Below the pieces are notes generated by a model that was given only the letters and a program-made list of their open reading frames with translations, searched no databases and was not told the origin of the DNA. 64,000 bases of DNA from Mesodorylaimus sp. YZB2_4 (lineage: Eukaryota; Nematoda; Enoplea; Dorylaimida; Dorylaimidae): positions 270,127 through 334,126 of the forward strand of contig JASANH010000142.1 in NCBI GenBank assembly GCA_030248295.1, in the 5' to 3' direction. Position numbers and translations under genes: made by a program. Shown one piece after another: positions 1-10,998 of this stretch. The first letter of the stretch is position 1; each line of letters begins with the position of its first letter.

Positions 1-390
1 AAACCCCGTCTCCCAGTTAGCACGAACGAGCATGAGGTCTAAAAGTGGTCATTTTGAAGGAGACCTCCTACTTTCGCGCCCAAGATCTCGAGATAGGTGG
101 AAGATGGAAACTTATCGTGACAAGCATTCGATTCCTCATTCATTTGCAAACACGCTGATGTGTCGTTGATCAGGAAACACGGAAAGATTGGTGAGTTATG
201 CCCGATATCGCCGAAGCACTTTCGAATTCCGTGAAAATATTTCCGTAATTCCGTGAAAATCGACTGTGCTCAAAAAAGCACTGTTGCGTCACTATCACCA
301 CTCATGGGTGCATCGAATTCACTAAAAAAATGGGTGGTCAAAAATTGGAGCTTGGCAACCCCTGGGTCGACCCTACAGAGAGCCCGTCTC
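1..390. mobile_element. Partial copy of long-TIR element (cut by window edge)
   Basis: This stretch is a diverged reverse-complement match to about 23440-23945. Shared blocks include a stretch around the GCGACACATCAGC-like motif, the CTCGAGATCTTGGGCGCGAAAG region and the terminal AGACAGGCTTTCTG-like end, seen here inverted near 375. No transposase is visible. Only one end is present because the window begins inside the element. Confidence 0.6.
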
Positions 391-845
391 AATATTGACT
401 ATCGACTGGTTGTATTTGTTGTGGTTGTCTATCCGCTCTATCGACTTGTCGTATTTAATTTGGTTTTCACTACTTTTATTGCGTTTATAACGAACTTTTT
501 CCATAAATCGCAAAAAATTTACGAAAAAGCTTCGATACAAAATTAAAAAGGAAAACTCAAGCCTCGAAATTTATATCTGCTAGATAGATTAAAGTTTCTT
601 CCACGAAACTGTCACTGACCAACTTGTTTATCACTAAAAATTTAGAGGAAAATCGCCCGAAAGCACCAACGCCGCACGACGGGGGGAGGGGGGCTACGGC
701 CCGTGGGAGTGCGCCCTAACAGTAGAGCGTGCAGTGTAAAGCAGGCACCTAGCCACAGAGACAAGGTTTTCACCCCGTGCTGTCATTGTATCCCGTGCAT
801 TGGCCATCGTACGCGTGCGACATTGATCGCCTGATAATTGCAGCA

Positions 846-3805
846 ATGAAGCAAAATTCCCGTTTCGACATGAAGTGGCGAGTCGGCATCGCAATTTTAG
901 TTGGTCTTGTCGGCTACGTTGTGGCTCGGTACTATTGCCAACAAAATGCGGGCATTATTTTCCGAAGAAATAGGATTATGCGTAACAAATCGATCAATAC
1001 TGCCCGTAAGTCCGACTAAATTCGACTCCTTCGTTTTTCTCTCACGTTTGTTCTATCCTTTTTTTAGCAAAACCAGTTCCACCGCAGCGAGCTAAATTTC
1101 TGACAAATTTTCGCAAAATTATGAGAAGGAGTAAGCTTTCCAGAAAAAAACTAAAAACTATGAAAATGTAATTTTTGTTCCCATAGCTAATAACACTGGA
1201 CCGTGGGGTCTCGAATTTCGTAACTTCTCCGCGTATTCGGTGAAAGGTCTCCAAAGCAGCATGTTGGAACGGTTCGATATTGTCGATAATGGATATTTGA
1301 ACGATGACTTGTTCTGGAGCTTCGGTATTTTCGATGGATATGGGTGCCCGGTATGTACTGTGCATGGAGCGGGTTTAATTTTGGTTAGGTGCCCCTTTTT
1401 TGGATGCGCATTGAAGGTGTCCTCGCTGTGAGACAGGATAAGAATAGAAAAGAGCGCGCTGGACGAGGAATTTCACAGGCGCGGGTTCGAATCCCGCTCA
1501 AGGGTCAAGTTTTCAACAAAAAACTTTGAGTGAAGCCAGGCTGCAATGGTCCCATACCCAGCGTACCCTAATAAGTGGACGGATCGGATGTTGCTGAGTT
1601 ACTGACCCTGTCACAAATCTCTTTCAAGAAGTAACGCCATTTGGCCCAGCATCGACCGATCCACCGATCCAGGGGGTGGATCAGTTCCCGATCCGACTGC
1701 TGGATCGGCCGGATCGGCAACTAAAACTTCTCGCGCTTATCTGCTGAAAAATGATAAAGTGCTGCATACTATGATGAGAAAGCTCCGTTTTTTTCTCTTA
1801 AATCAGCATTTAATCCCGCTTTAGGCGCTGGTTAGCTCTCCCGTGTCTTTGAAGTGGCCTGATAGAGTTACAGCGAAGAAAAAGGGCAGGGTGGTGAGGG
1901 CTCAGTGCCAAACTCGTCCCCCTCCAATCTTGTATTTTATGAAGCGCATCGGCCGGATCGGATCGGGATCCAGACCTAGGATAGGATCGGTCGATGCTGA
2001 CATTTGGCTTTGTGCTGACCCAAACACAGGTTTGAAGTTGTGTCGCCATCACCAGGAAAGGATGGTTTCGCCCTTGCGTCGTTTTGTTGTAAAAGAACCC
2101 AGCGGTTCGAGCCTTAGTCAGGGCCTGAAGATTTCGATTATAAGTCATAATACAGTAATAAGCTGATACTGACGGTGAGCCCCTGCCTTTGAAATTACTT
2201 TCATGTAATAAATTCAAATGCTCAAATAGCGGAAACTGATTTGCAAATCAGTCGTTTATTGACCGTCATCGTTGCTTTTCAGCGCTACTCCAATTATCTG
2301 GAAGAGTCGGCATCGACTTTGGTGAATTTCCTTCACGAAAATTGGCCCAAGGATACAAAGGAAACTGAGAAAGTGCTGGAGGTGAGCTAACCTGAGGCCG
2401 GTCCCCCGGACTGCATGCAGCTGAGTCCTTATCCTCGAACTATACTGTAGAGTGTTGGACCGACTGAGAGAGACAGGACGAGCTTAAAACATTTTTTGGA
2501 CTTCGGTCGCTTGAACGAAGCTTGTTCACCGGTAGCCGGCCAGCCAGTCGAAGCAAGCGAACAAGAGGGCCAACCACATGACCGCTTCTCTCTCTGCGCT
2601 CCATTTGGAGGCATGAGACCATCATGGACAGGATTGTCCTCTTCTTTGGGCTGTTGCGGGTGTCTTTGTTGTAGGAGACTTTCTACTCGTGGCTTCCGTC
2701 TCTGCACTTCAGAGCACCGGAGAATGTTTTGGCTAACCCGTTTTGCTTAAAGGCGGCCAGTAGTCAAACCTTAAAAGCAAGGCTGGGCGGTGACCCCTGT
2801 CGGTGTTGGGCAGTACTGTCTCCTCGGTTTTACTCCCGTCTCCCATTTGGAGCACCTCCACCATATCGAATGAGTCACCCACAACATGGCGTGCAAGGTC
2901 AGCAGCCGGGTTATGGTTTATATACCGACCTTCGTCGCTGGGCAGCGAACCCAGGACGAGCCCCACCGCTCTCTACCAAGAAGGGATGCAGTGGTGAGAA
3001 GTGCAGACATACTCCGTGGACGGTTCTGCGCCAGTGAAGGGAGTCGTGATTAATGCTGGCAGAACAACGATGCCCCAACACTTTGGAAAACTGTTTCAGG
3101 GGAGAATCATTGCCCAAATCAGTGGTCATGGGCACCGTTCGAGGAGGGGAAACAAAGTATTTAGAGTATATTTGACTTTACAAGAATCAATCTTTCATTC
3201 TAGAATATCGGAAGTAAGATCATCAGTTTGGATAAAAATATTGCGGAAGAAGATTCGAATCAGGAGATTTGCGGCAGCAGCTTGTTAGTTGGGGTTGTAC
3301 ATAAGTCGCGTCTGATATTTATTAATTTGGGCAACAGTCGAGCCGTCACTGTCCATAATGGAAAAGTAGTGCATACTGAGGATCATACACCAGAAAAGGT
3401 AGGATTTCGCCCTCTTGTCAAAGTGCACTAAAATGTTCTTTTATTTTGAAGGACAAAGAGAAAATTGAAGCGGCTGGTGGTCGAGTCACCTTCTCCGATG
3501 GAGTTTGGCTGCTGAGTGACATTCTGCCTGTTAGTCGCACATTTGGAGCGCCGCCTATGAAAGCATTAGGGTGGATGAACGCTGTAGCTGATTTCTATGT
3601 TTACGATTTGACCAGAAAAAGACCCGACTACATCATTTTGGCGTCGCAAGGCCTTTGGAGGGCGGTCACAAACGAAGAAGCCTTGGAAATCGTGAATAAG
3701 AATTTGAATAAAAAGTATTTTGGCGCAAAACAATTGGTAGATCACGCTAGGACGACATCGGAAGGCAGTATGACTGTAATGATTGTTAAGGTAGGAAAAA
3801 AGTAG
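846..3805 (+). CDS. Membrane-anchored PPM/PP2C-fold protein, probable pseudophosphatase
   Basis: Six exons (846-1005, 1068-1130, 1187-1350, 2283-2381, 3204-3398, 3452-3805) join in frame to give about 344 residues. The N-terminus has one hydrophobic segment (VGIAILVGLVGYVVARYY), so it is probably anchored like PPM1L. PP2C family signatures follow in order: FGIFDGYG (family FxVFDGHGG), a strand ending in NLGNSRAV, DHTPEK (family DHKP), VSRTFGAPPMK (family SRAFGDxxxK), ASQGLWRAVTNEEA (family ASDGLWD) and SEGSMTVMIVK (family GSxDNITVIVV). Several metal-binding or catalytic aspartates are replaced: DGLWD becomes QGLWR, the DN of the last motif becomes MT, and DGH becomes DGY. That suggests a PP2C fold without phosphatase activity. 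The ATG at 846 is the first in frame; an ATG at 870 is also possible. Intron 3 carries a transposon at 1646-2000. It converges on the chitinase. Confidence 0.8.
1455..1512 (+). repeat. tRNA-like fragment with B box (SINE relic)
   Basis: The block GCGGGTTCGAATCCCGC is a perfect T-arm/B-box-like hairpin. A similar block lies inverted at 8376-8400. No acceptor stem or complete cloverleaf can be closed, so this is read as a tRNA-derived SINE fragment and not a tRNA gene. It lies in intron 3 of the PPM-like gene. Confidence 0.4.
1646..2000. mobile_element. Non-autonomous hAT-like element with GGATCGG-rich ends
   Basis: The ends are inverted repeats: CAGCATCGACCGATCC at the left and GGATCGGTCGATGCTG at the right. 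The 8 bases outside each end are identical (CATTTGGC at 1638-1645 and 2001-2008), as expected of a target-site duplication of hAT length. Just inside each end lie several copies of GGATCGG/CCGATCC, including GGCCGGATCGG on both sides. The 355-bp body has no transposase. A larger relative lies at 49726-50740. It sits in intron 3 of the PPM-like gene. Confidence 0.75.
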
Positions 3806-4084
3806 GTGTCGGCCGGTTTTTCTTTTCCTTGATCATTCAACTGTTTTTTTGCTTTTTGTTGCGTTCTGGGTTGGTTTAAGCGTATATAATTAGGAAGTGT
3901 GAGAGCGATTCATGATTCAGCTTCAGCTGGCTCACCAGTGCTACGTGCTGGGTGTGTAAGACTATGCTTGGAAGTGTGATGGATGTATCGAATGATGACT
4001 ACGCATTTACTTAGTCTCACAGGACTCATACTGCAAGCACGCCGCATCCTCGTTTTGGTTCTGCTGTCCAAAACGGTTTCTCCC

Positions 4085-5345
4085 TTAGCATTTCACATTT
4101 TTGGCCCAGTCGCACGTTCTGGTGACAGCGTTGAAGGCGAGCCCGTTTCCGCAAGACGTCTTGGTTGGAACAGCGCCTGCGCCGCCGCAAATGTAGAACT
4201 TGTCGCAGGCTGCTGGATCGGCGTACTGGCCTGCTCCTGGGCATTTGAATGGGCTCGAGGATTTGGGTGCTGGATTTGGTTTGGGCGCTGTATTCACGCT
4301 TGGCTTTGGCTGTGATGAATATTGCGATTTGGATGGGCCCTGCAAGGAGAACGTGCTCATCATGCCATTCGTGTGTTGTCGTATACGCATACCCCGCCGC
4401 CACCCAACTTCACCTTCATGGCATTCATCAAAGGATATTTGCCCTTGCTGGATGGACAAGTGCCCTGGAAGTCGTCCAAGTCCAGAGTCCACACGAACGC
4501 ACCACCGTATCCATCCTTTTTGGCCCAGTCCAAGATGGTGTTGAAACTCTGCGCGTCGTTGTATCCGTACCATTGCCCTTGTCCCACAGCGTAAGTGGGC
4601 TGGTCGTTGTTGTACCTCTTGAATCCTTCCTTGTCCACTTTCGTGCAGATCTCGTAATACGCGGCATATCCACCTTCTTGCGAGTATTTTTGAGGCGGAG
4701 TGGCTCCGCTGGCTGGTGCACCTACTGTGGTGCCCGAGCTGAGAAATCCGCGTCCGTACGTGGCGACCCCGATCAATAATGTGCTATTGGGCACTCCGAT
4801 TTGGTTCCATTTCTTGGCAGCATCCGCGATCGATTTTTTGTCACCATTGAGATCATATAGCGGACTGTTGAAACCAGTTTGAGGCTCGTTTCCGAAATGG
4901 AAATCATAGGACATGATGTTGACGTAGTCGAAGGCTTTGCCCAACTTTTGACCATCATAACCAGCTTCGATGGCCGCCGTGCCCGCCGACACTGCGGCAG
5001 TGATTAGCAGGCGCGGCTTGCCACTTTGTTTAGCTTTTTTTCGAAATATTCTCGCATTTCGGTGACCAGTGTTGCGTAGTTTGCCGTGCCCTCGGAACAC
5101 GGATATTCCCAATCGATATCAAATCCATCAAAATTTTTTGCACGCAAAAAGGACGCGGCTGATTTAATGAAAGTGGCACGATTAGCCGCGTTCGAAGCCA
5201 TTCTTTTTAGCAGAGCTGCATTCTTTTCACTGAATGTCCACCCACCCATGGACAAAAGAATCTTCAAATCAGGTTGCTGCTTCCGAAGTGCATCCAATTT
5301 TGGATATGTGGCTTCGTCAGTCCAATCGAAATTGCCAAAAAAAAC
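4085..5345 (-). pseudogene. GH18 chitinase with CBM14, frameshifted and 5'-incomplete
   Basis: The catalytic part reads LLSMGGWTFSEKN, then FDGFDIDWEYP (the DxxDxDxE motif, intact), MSYDFHFG, TGFNSPLYD, ATYGRGF and GGAFVWTLDLDDFQGTC, a typical secreted chitin-hydrolysing GH18 enzyme. A 53-nt intron (4340-4392, GTATGC...TTGCAG) leads to a Ser/Pro/Lys linker and a six-cysteine CBM14 chitin-binding domain ending in NVKC before the stop. Between MREYFEKK and KQSGKPRLLITAAV the frame shifts at a run of seven T on the + strand (5035-5041); eight would restore it, so this is a real deletion or an assembly error. Coding similarity ends near 5311-5345, next to a dispersed repeat. I found no signal peptide or first GH18 strands further upstream. 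Confidence 0.75.
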
Positions 5346-5354
5346 AGCAGATTG

Positions 5355-5520
5355 TAACCAAGCTTGGCAAGCATAAGGAGAGAATGTGGCCTACGGAAAA
5401 GGCAATACTTGCGGCTGAAACATCAACCCGAGGGCTTGACGTCTCCCAGCCAGGGGTGATCAATAATGCTCTCCTAACTCGCCCTAACCCACCAGGCGCT
5501 AGGGTTACATGATCTAACTA
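5355..5520 (+). repeat. Dispersed repeat D, copy 1
   Basis: Contains AGGAGAGAATGTGG, then GAAACATCAACCCGAGG, CTCCCAGCCAGG and a terminal AGGGTTACAT. Diverged relatives occur at 21545-21720 (same orientation) and 23975-24130 (inverted). It abuts the 5' limit of the recognisable chitinase and may have cut the gene or lie in its first intron. Confidence 0.6.
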
Positions 5521-7392
5521 GGAATGACCTATCATCCCATCCCATGCATTCTGTATGATCGCAAGCACCGAGCAGGTCCTGCAGGTTCACAAGGGCCAAG
5601 GTGATCCCCCTAGTATGCACCCTAAGTAGTATACGGAACAATGCCTATGCATGGGTTCCAACCTATGCCTAACCACCTCACAGCCTCGCTTATCGAATCA
5701 TGACTGCTGGCCAGCTAAGGTGATTGGAAATCCCATGGAGAATCGGGTCGACGCGGCCCAACCCGCAAAACTTTTTAGAAAATATGGGGAAAAGTTGTGG
5801 GAAAAGTTTGTGAAGATTTTTACAAAATAGAAATGCGCTCCTTGACTCAAAAAAAGATTTGTCTTCGAAGGAGAAGGCACCTTGTCAAGCTCAAGAAAGC
5901 ATAAGACGAAACATTTCACAAAACAGCGTTTGGAAGAAGGGAGTATGGCTGAAGTGGTCGACCATTTTTGAGGGGCGTTCGCGAGAAGTGGTCGGCATGC
6001 GGTCAGGGGGAGGGGGGAAGGGGGGTCAAAAATCGAGATTTCGTGCGGTCGACCTTTATGGATGGCCTTTAAGAATTCAGAATTTTAGTCAAGGTACGAC
6101 CGTTTCAGCAAACTAGACATCGCTATTGAACCCTTAGTTGGTCGAACTCTTGGGTCCACAGACCCAACGCATGTTATAACACAGGGCGAAACGGTTTTAT
6201 CTGCATATCTCGACAACCAGCCATTATTTTGCAAAACCGTTTGGTAGTATCATAGGTTGATAGGTAGGACATGCTAGTATTAAAAATTATCGAAATCGAT
6301 CAAGCGGTTCTCAAACGGCGGCCCGAAAACCCCAAAAAAGTGCCCAAAAACAATTATAACTTCAATTGAAACATGAATCGTACGAAAGGAAGAACTATCT
6401 TCTAGCACAGGCATCGTACAGTTGCTACTTGATGCTGCAAACAGTGAGACCAACTAGGGGTTAAATCGATAAAACGTGTTTCTGTTTCCCTCCACAGAAC
6501 GCTGAATGCCGTCCTGAGTTAAGTTTTAGTGAAATTTGCAATAAGAATAAAAAATAAAAGGCTTATTCTCTTTTGAAAGTGTAAAATTTCATAAATCTTT
6601 GCGTGGTATTTCGTTAAAGTTTTGACAAATCCTCGTTGTCGAGTAATTCAAATTGTTCCTTACGACTCCTTAACAGGACGCTAGAATCGTCCCTCATACT
6701 CAAAGGACCGTATTTTCTCAAATAAGGCTTGGGGGCTTATTTGGGAGAGATTAATTTTCGGGATTCATGTCCAGGAGGAATCGAGGAAACACAATCAAGC
6801 ATTTATGATGTGTGGGCAGCTGGATGTGAATGACCCTTGGTACTGTATTTTCGACTAGTCTTTGGCTCTGGTAGAAGTGACAGCGCAGGAGGCTACAGAG
6901 TTCCGTCCTATCAGTTGGTGTTAAGTGCAACAATCACATTTCAGCTGATCTTAGGAATAGCCTATGCTTAGCTGAAACCATCTTTTACTCATATTATGCA
7001 AGAATATTGCACCAATGCCAGCCATTTCATGACTGCCGAGATTTGCACTGTCACTTTGCATGACTACAAAAGAGCTAATCTGATCCAGTCTAAAGTATGT
7101 AAGTTCAATATACCTGCCCAGAATGAGTAAACAACCGTTTCATATCAGGGTCTCCTCAGTTAAAACATGGCTTCTGATCGCGTTTATAGCAGCAAAGTAA
7201 TTCGTGGTAGCGATGGTGGGTCTTTGTGCATTTAACCACAAGCGCCCTTTCAACAGTCTTCAGTCCGGATTAGTTCTGGGAAAGGTTCCCCTCCACGCCA
7301 AATACTGCTCCCGTATCAAATAAGCTAATTTTTAAACTGCAGTAAAGTTCCTATTCTCAAATAACAATTGTCTGCTAGAGGCGCGAAGTCCA
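5521..7392. other. Intergenic between chitinase and germ cell-less gene
   Basis: No coding sequence recognised on either strand. Around 5698-5730 there is a block with TGACTGCTGGCCAG that resembles blocks near 42062 and 50278, the region that follows SINE B copies. A G-rich stretch lies at 6005-6027. The rest shows nothing I can assign. The first exons of the chitinase were looked for here and not found. Confidence 0.6.
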
Positions 7393-10300
7393 ATGACCAA
7401 ACACGGCGGCGATCAGCTGTTTGACGAGATCGTTGGTTGCGATAATGAAGGAGCGATGATGGGCATCCCATACAGTCTGTTCGGTTATAGTGTCAATCTG
7501 AAGAGGATTTGGAATTCGTCGGGAGATGATTCTTTCGAAAATGGTGGAGACAACGAAATGCAACCGCCAATCAGGTTAGTCTGCTCCTATGCTTCGAGTG
7601 TAGATTTTTTGCGGGTTGTGGTGTTTATTTTGCGCCAAAATAAGTTTTGTGATTTATAGAAAACGACTAAAGACAGCGGATTACATTTACGAGCATCTTT
7701 TCGTGGGAGGGGAAGGGTCCGATGTCTTGATCAAGGCCTTAAATAGCGAGTGGAAGTTGCATCGTGTCTACCTTTCTCAGGTAAGATAAAACTCGATTTT
7801 TCGGAGAGTAACGCTACTAAATTTTGATTTTAGTCGCCCTATTTTGCGAGTATGTTCAGCGGAAAGTGGAGGGAGTCGAATTTCCACGAAATATCTGTCG
7901 ATTTTCCTGATCGGCGTATCACTGTCGAGAGTAAGTACTGTCTTGTGCAAGGGACTGACCCACCTCGTATACCGAGAATGTGTGACCCCTTATAGGCCTA
8001 TTTGTACTCTGGTTAAAGTCAAATTTAAGCAAATGGCGGGAAAATTTGCATATGTATTTGCGAATTACATCCTCCCGATTTGATTTCGGGGCACTTGCCA
8101 CGAGTGACTCCATCTCTGATTCCTGTTGCAGGTTTGACGACAGTACTGGGATCGCTGTACAAGGATGCCATCGACATCGAATTAACCAAAGCGGTCTCGC
8201 TGGTCGCGACAGCAGTGGCTTTACAACTCGTACGTACACTTTTCTCATTTTATATGTATTAATATGGTTATAATCAATTATTTAGGACAATGTCGTCCAA
8301 CAATGTGCCGAAGTTATGATGAGCAATATAAGGTCAGTTATCTTATTAAACAAGCAGAAAGCTCACAAAAGTTGAGATTTGAGCGGGAGTCGAACCCGCT
8401 CACGTTACATTACCAGTCGAATAACTGGCATGGGCGCGGGATCGATCCCTGTTATTCTTGACAAACATAAGATGGAGATGGGCAAAAATATTCTGTCTCT
8501 TTATGTGGATAACAAAAAGAAACTATGCTCATTTAATGAATTCCGTGTACTGAAGGGCGTTTGGGCTGATTTCGGGAGTAAAATCACAGGTTTTTATGCA
8601 AATTACATGCAACTTTTAATTTCCCCGGGGTATTATCGGAGTGTTTAGACAATTTTGGTTTTGTGTGTCCAGGATTCATACAAGGCTGAAAAACTAAGAT
8701 ATTACATTCTGAGGTTTCAAATTTCGAATCACCCGCCTTTTCTGTACCTGCTGATCATGCTGTAAATCAGCTAAAATTGGTTTCAGTAGTGCTGGTGCAG
8801 TGTTGTAATAATTAGGGGAAAAATCAAATTTTGTGTGGAAATCTTGGAACTGGTCGTTCTCGTCCAGCTTTGCTGAAAGAGATCCCAAAACAGACCCCTG
8901 GAAGAAAATGTCTGATTGCGAGAATATGCTTTTCTATTGAAAACTACTGTAGACGTTGCAGTTTTCTGTATTTTTCGTGTCCTTTTCACTACTTCAGTAT
9001 CAAAACTGTCCATTCGTATTTTAATGCATCGTTGGATTATGGGCTGAAAGAATTGGAAGACCATTGCCGCCAATGGTTGGATCGAAATCTTTTGCAATTT
9101 TCTAGCAATTTTTTGTTTTTACGAAAAATAAGGTAAGAAAATACTGGTTTCTCGTTTTACCAACTAATTTTCTCATATTTTTTTAGTCCTGACCTTATGA
9201 CTGATTTGGTGAAAAGTCCCGGTCTGCATGTAGTACAGGGCGAAATGGATTGTAAGTATGAATTTTTAATTTAATCCTTCAAACTCAACGTTTTTGGTTT
9301 TTTCAGTGTATTGGATGCTTAAAAAAGTAAGTGCTACTGTCACTTTTTTAATAACTAAAAGCCTGAAGTTTTTAGTGGATGTATGCTCGCTCTCGTTCAG
9401 CAACATTAGAAGCCACATTGGATTTGAAAACGGCGACTGACGAGTATTTTTCTAGTTTTGGTGACGGTAAGCTTTTGTGGGTTTTTAACATTTTTTAGCT
9501 TATGATTTTTTCAGTTACTAGTTTTTTGGAATCGGCGAAAGGCCTGGTTTTTGTTCCCGTGTTCCGCCATCTCCGTTTGCATCACATATTATCAGCATCA
9601 AAGTCTTATCAGACCATTTGCGATGATAATATCATCCCAAAAGGTAACTGATTTGGATAATTATCATATAATTATTTTTGAAGATCACTTTTTTAGATAT
9701 TGTCGACAAAGTTATGGCGGCTCAGTGGCAGAAACAATTGGCCTTGGATTCGGAGAGCGAGGCTAAGTAAGATGAGAAAGTTTTTTCCATAAAATTCCAA
9801 TATTTATGGTAACTTTTAGAGAAGAAAATTCAACATTCGACGAAACAGTTTTTCACCAAAGAGCAATCAGATGTGGTCGTGTACTTCCCGATGATAATGC
9901 TGTAAGTAGCGAAGGGGATTTCAAGCTATTGAGAGAAGATTTTGATTTTTTTAGTTTTGTTGGCGATGGTCTGGATATTTTTTTGGTGTTGATATTTTAC
10001 TAAACTACAAAAACAGGTAAGTGTGGAAAAACAATTTTGTAATTTTCAACTTACAGATAAATTTTTTGATTTTCTTAGATTGCTTTCTATGAAACGTAAC
10101 TGTGGCAGTCAGCCGACACCTTATTCGGTGAATTTGAAAACTGAAAGGAAAATTTGTTATAAGTAAAAATTTTGTTAATGATAAGGTTATCATTTGCTGA
10201 AACAACTTGATTTCAGATTATCTGTTGTCAAGTTCAATGAAAAACGCCAAGAAATATGGTGCTTGAGTAGTGGTCTGAAGTGGGCGAATTTGAAAGCAGA

Positions 10301-10998
10301 AGAGGTAAGTGCTGCCTGCTTCCGAAAGAGACATTGTCTGTTTGTAGGAATCCATTTCTGGATCCTCAGTTTCTGTTGCGTGAAAAATGTGCAAACTTCC
10401 ACAAAAATTTCCTTTTCAGTTTCTTGATGAGCTCATTAATATAAAATCATCAAATTAGACTCATTTTTGTAATGAAATCGAGATTTATATTTTTTTGTCA
10501 AAGAAATATCAACTCTGCTTGCACATTTGCAAATCCAAGCCTCTGTGAAGTTTAGTGGGAAGCGATAAGTTGTTTAATTCAAATTTTGAATCTACCGCTT
10601 CCTGATTGCCTGCTAATCATGCTGTAAATCAGTTGAAGTTGGTTGAATGGTGTTGGGGACCGTGTGAAAATAATCAGGGGAAATGTAATTTTTGTCTGGA
10701 AACCTGAAAAAGTGAGGGAATCCTTTTCCGCGACTTGTGTGTTAGCGATAGGTAGAAATCTTCAACTTTTCAGACAGTTGTCATTGGCAGAATTCCATCT
10801 GGAATCCAATTCCCGTTGACCATTGTATTTAACTTTGTGACAGTTCCATTTGTGGAAGACTTTGCCATCGATGCTCTCTCGAATGCGTGGCAGAAGTACT
10901 TGGTTGCAGCGTCGTCCTACGAGGAAGACTACGAAGACGATGAGGAGGTGGGGTTTTTACAAGATGATCAAGGCGAGGGCACGTCGGCGTCTGCTTAG
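7393..10998 (+). CDS. gcl: Germ cell-less (GMCL1) orthologue, BTB-BACK protein
   Basis: Sixteen exons join in frame to 531 residues: 7393-7574, 7660-7780, 7834-7930, 8132-8229, 8286-8332, 8998-9132, 9187-9251, 9307-9326, 9376-9466, 9515-9643, 9697-9766, 9820-9901, 9955-10016, 10079-10162, 10217-10304, 10774-10998. Length fits the family (about 515-570). The BTB domain begins KRLKTADYIYEHLFVGGEGSD and includes SPYFASMFSGKWRESNF and LGSLYKDAIDIE. A BACK-like helical region follows (SYFNASLDYGLKELE, VFRHLRLHHIL). The C-terminal module has RCGRVLPDD and WRWSGYFFGVDILL, matching the family WRWTGFNFGxDLL. Family members are nuclear-envelope-associated adaptors for CUL3 ubiquitin ligase and act in germ-cell fate. 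The acidic tail EEDYEDDEE is peculiar to this copy. Introns 5 and 15 hold two copies of one repeat. Confidence 0.93.
8376..8460 (-). repeat. tRNA-like SINE fragment in gcl intron 5
   Basis: Read on the minus strand it has a T-arm/B-box block GAGCGGGTTCGACTCCCGCTC and an upstream anticodon-arm-like region. Acceptor ends do not pair. It resembles the fragment at 1455-1512. Intronic, not an intact tRNA gene. Confidence 0.4.
8690..8880 (+). repeat. Repeat E, copy 1 (gcl intron 5)
   Basis: Shares CATGCTGTAAATCAG and its flanks (TTCAAATTT, TAATTAGGGGAAAA, GTGTGGAAATC) with 10560-10745 in intron 15 of the same gene and in the same orientation. No coding potential seen. Confidence 0.6.
10560..10745 (+). 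repeat. Repeat E, copy 2 (gcl intron 15)
   Basis: Diverged direct copy of 8690-8880. The best-preserved part is around AATCATGCTGTAAATCAG, followed by ATAATCAGGGGAAAT. It lies wholly within the intron before the last exon. Confidence 0.6.

Noticed and set aside
4200-4779. Plus-strand frames of up to 176 residues over the chitinase
   Set aside because: They are antisense to clear GH18 and CBM14 coding sequence.
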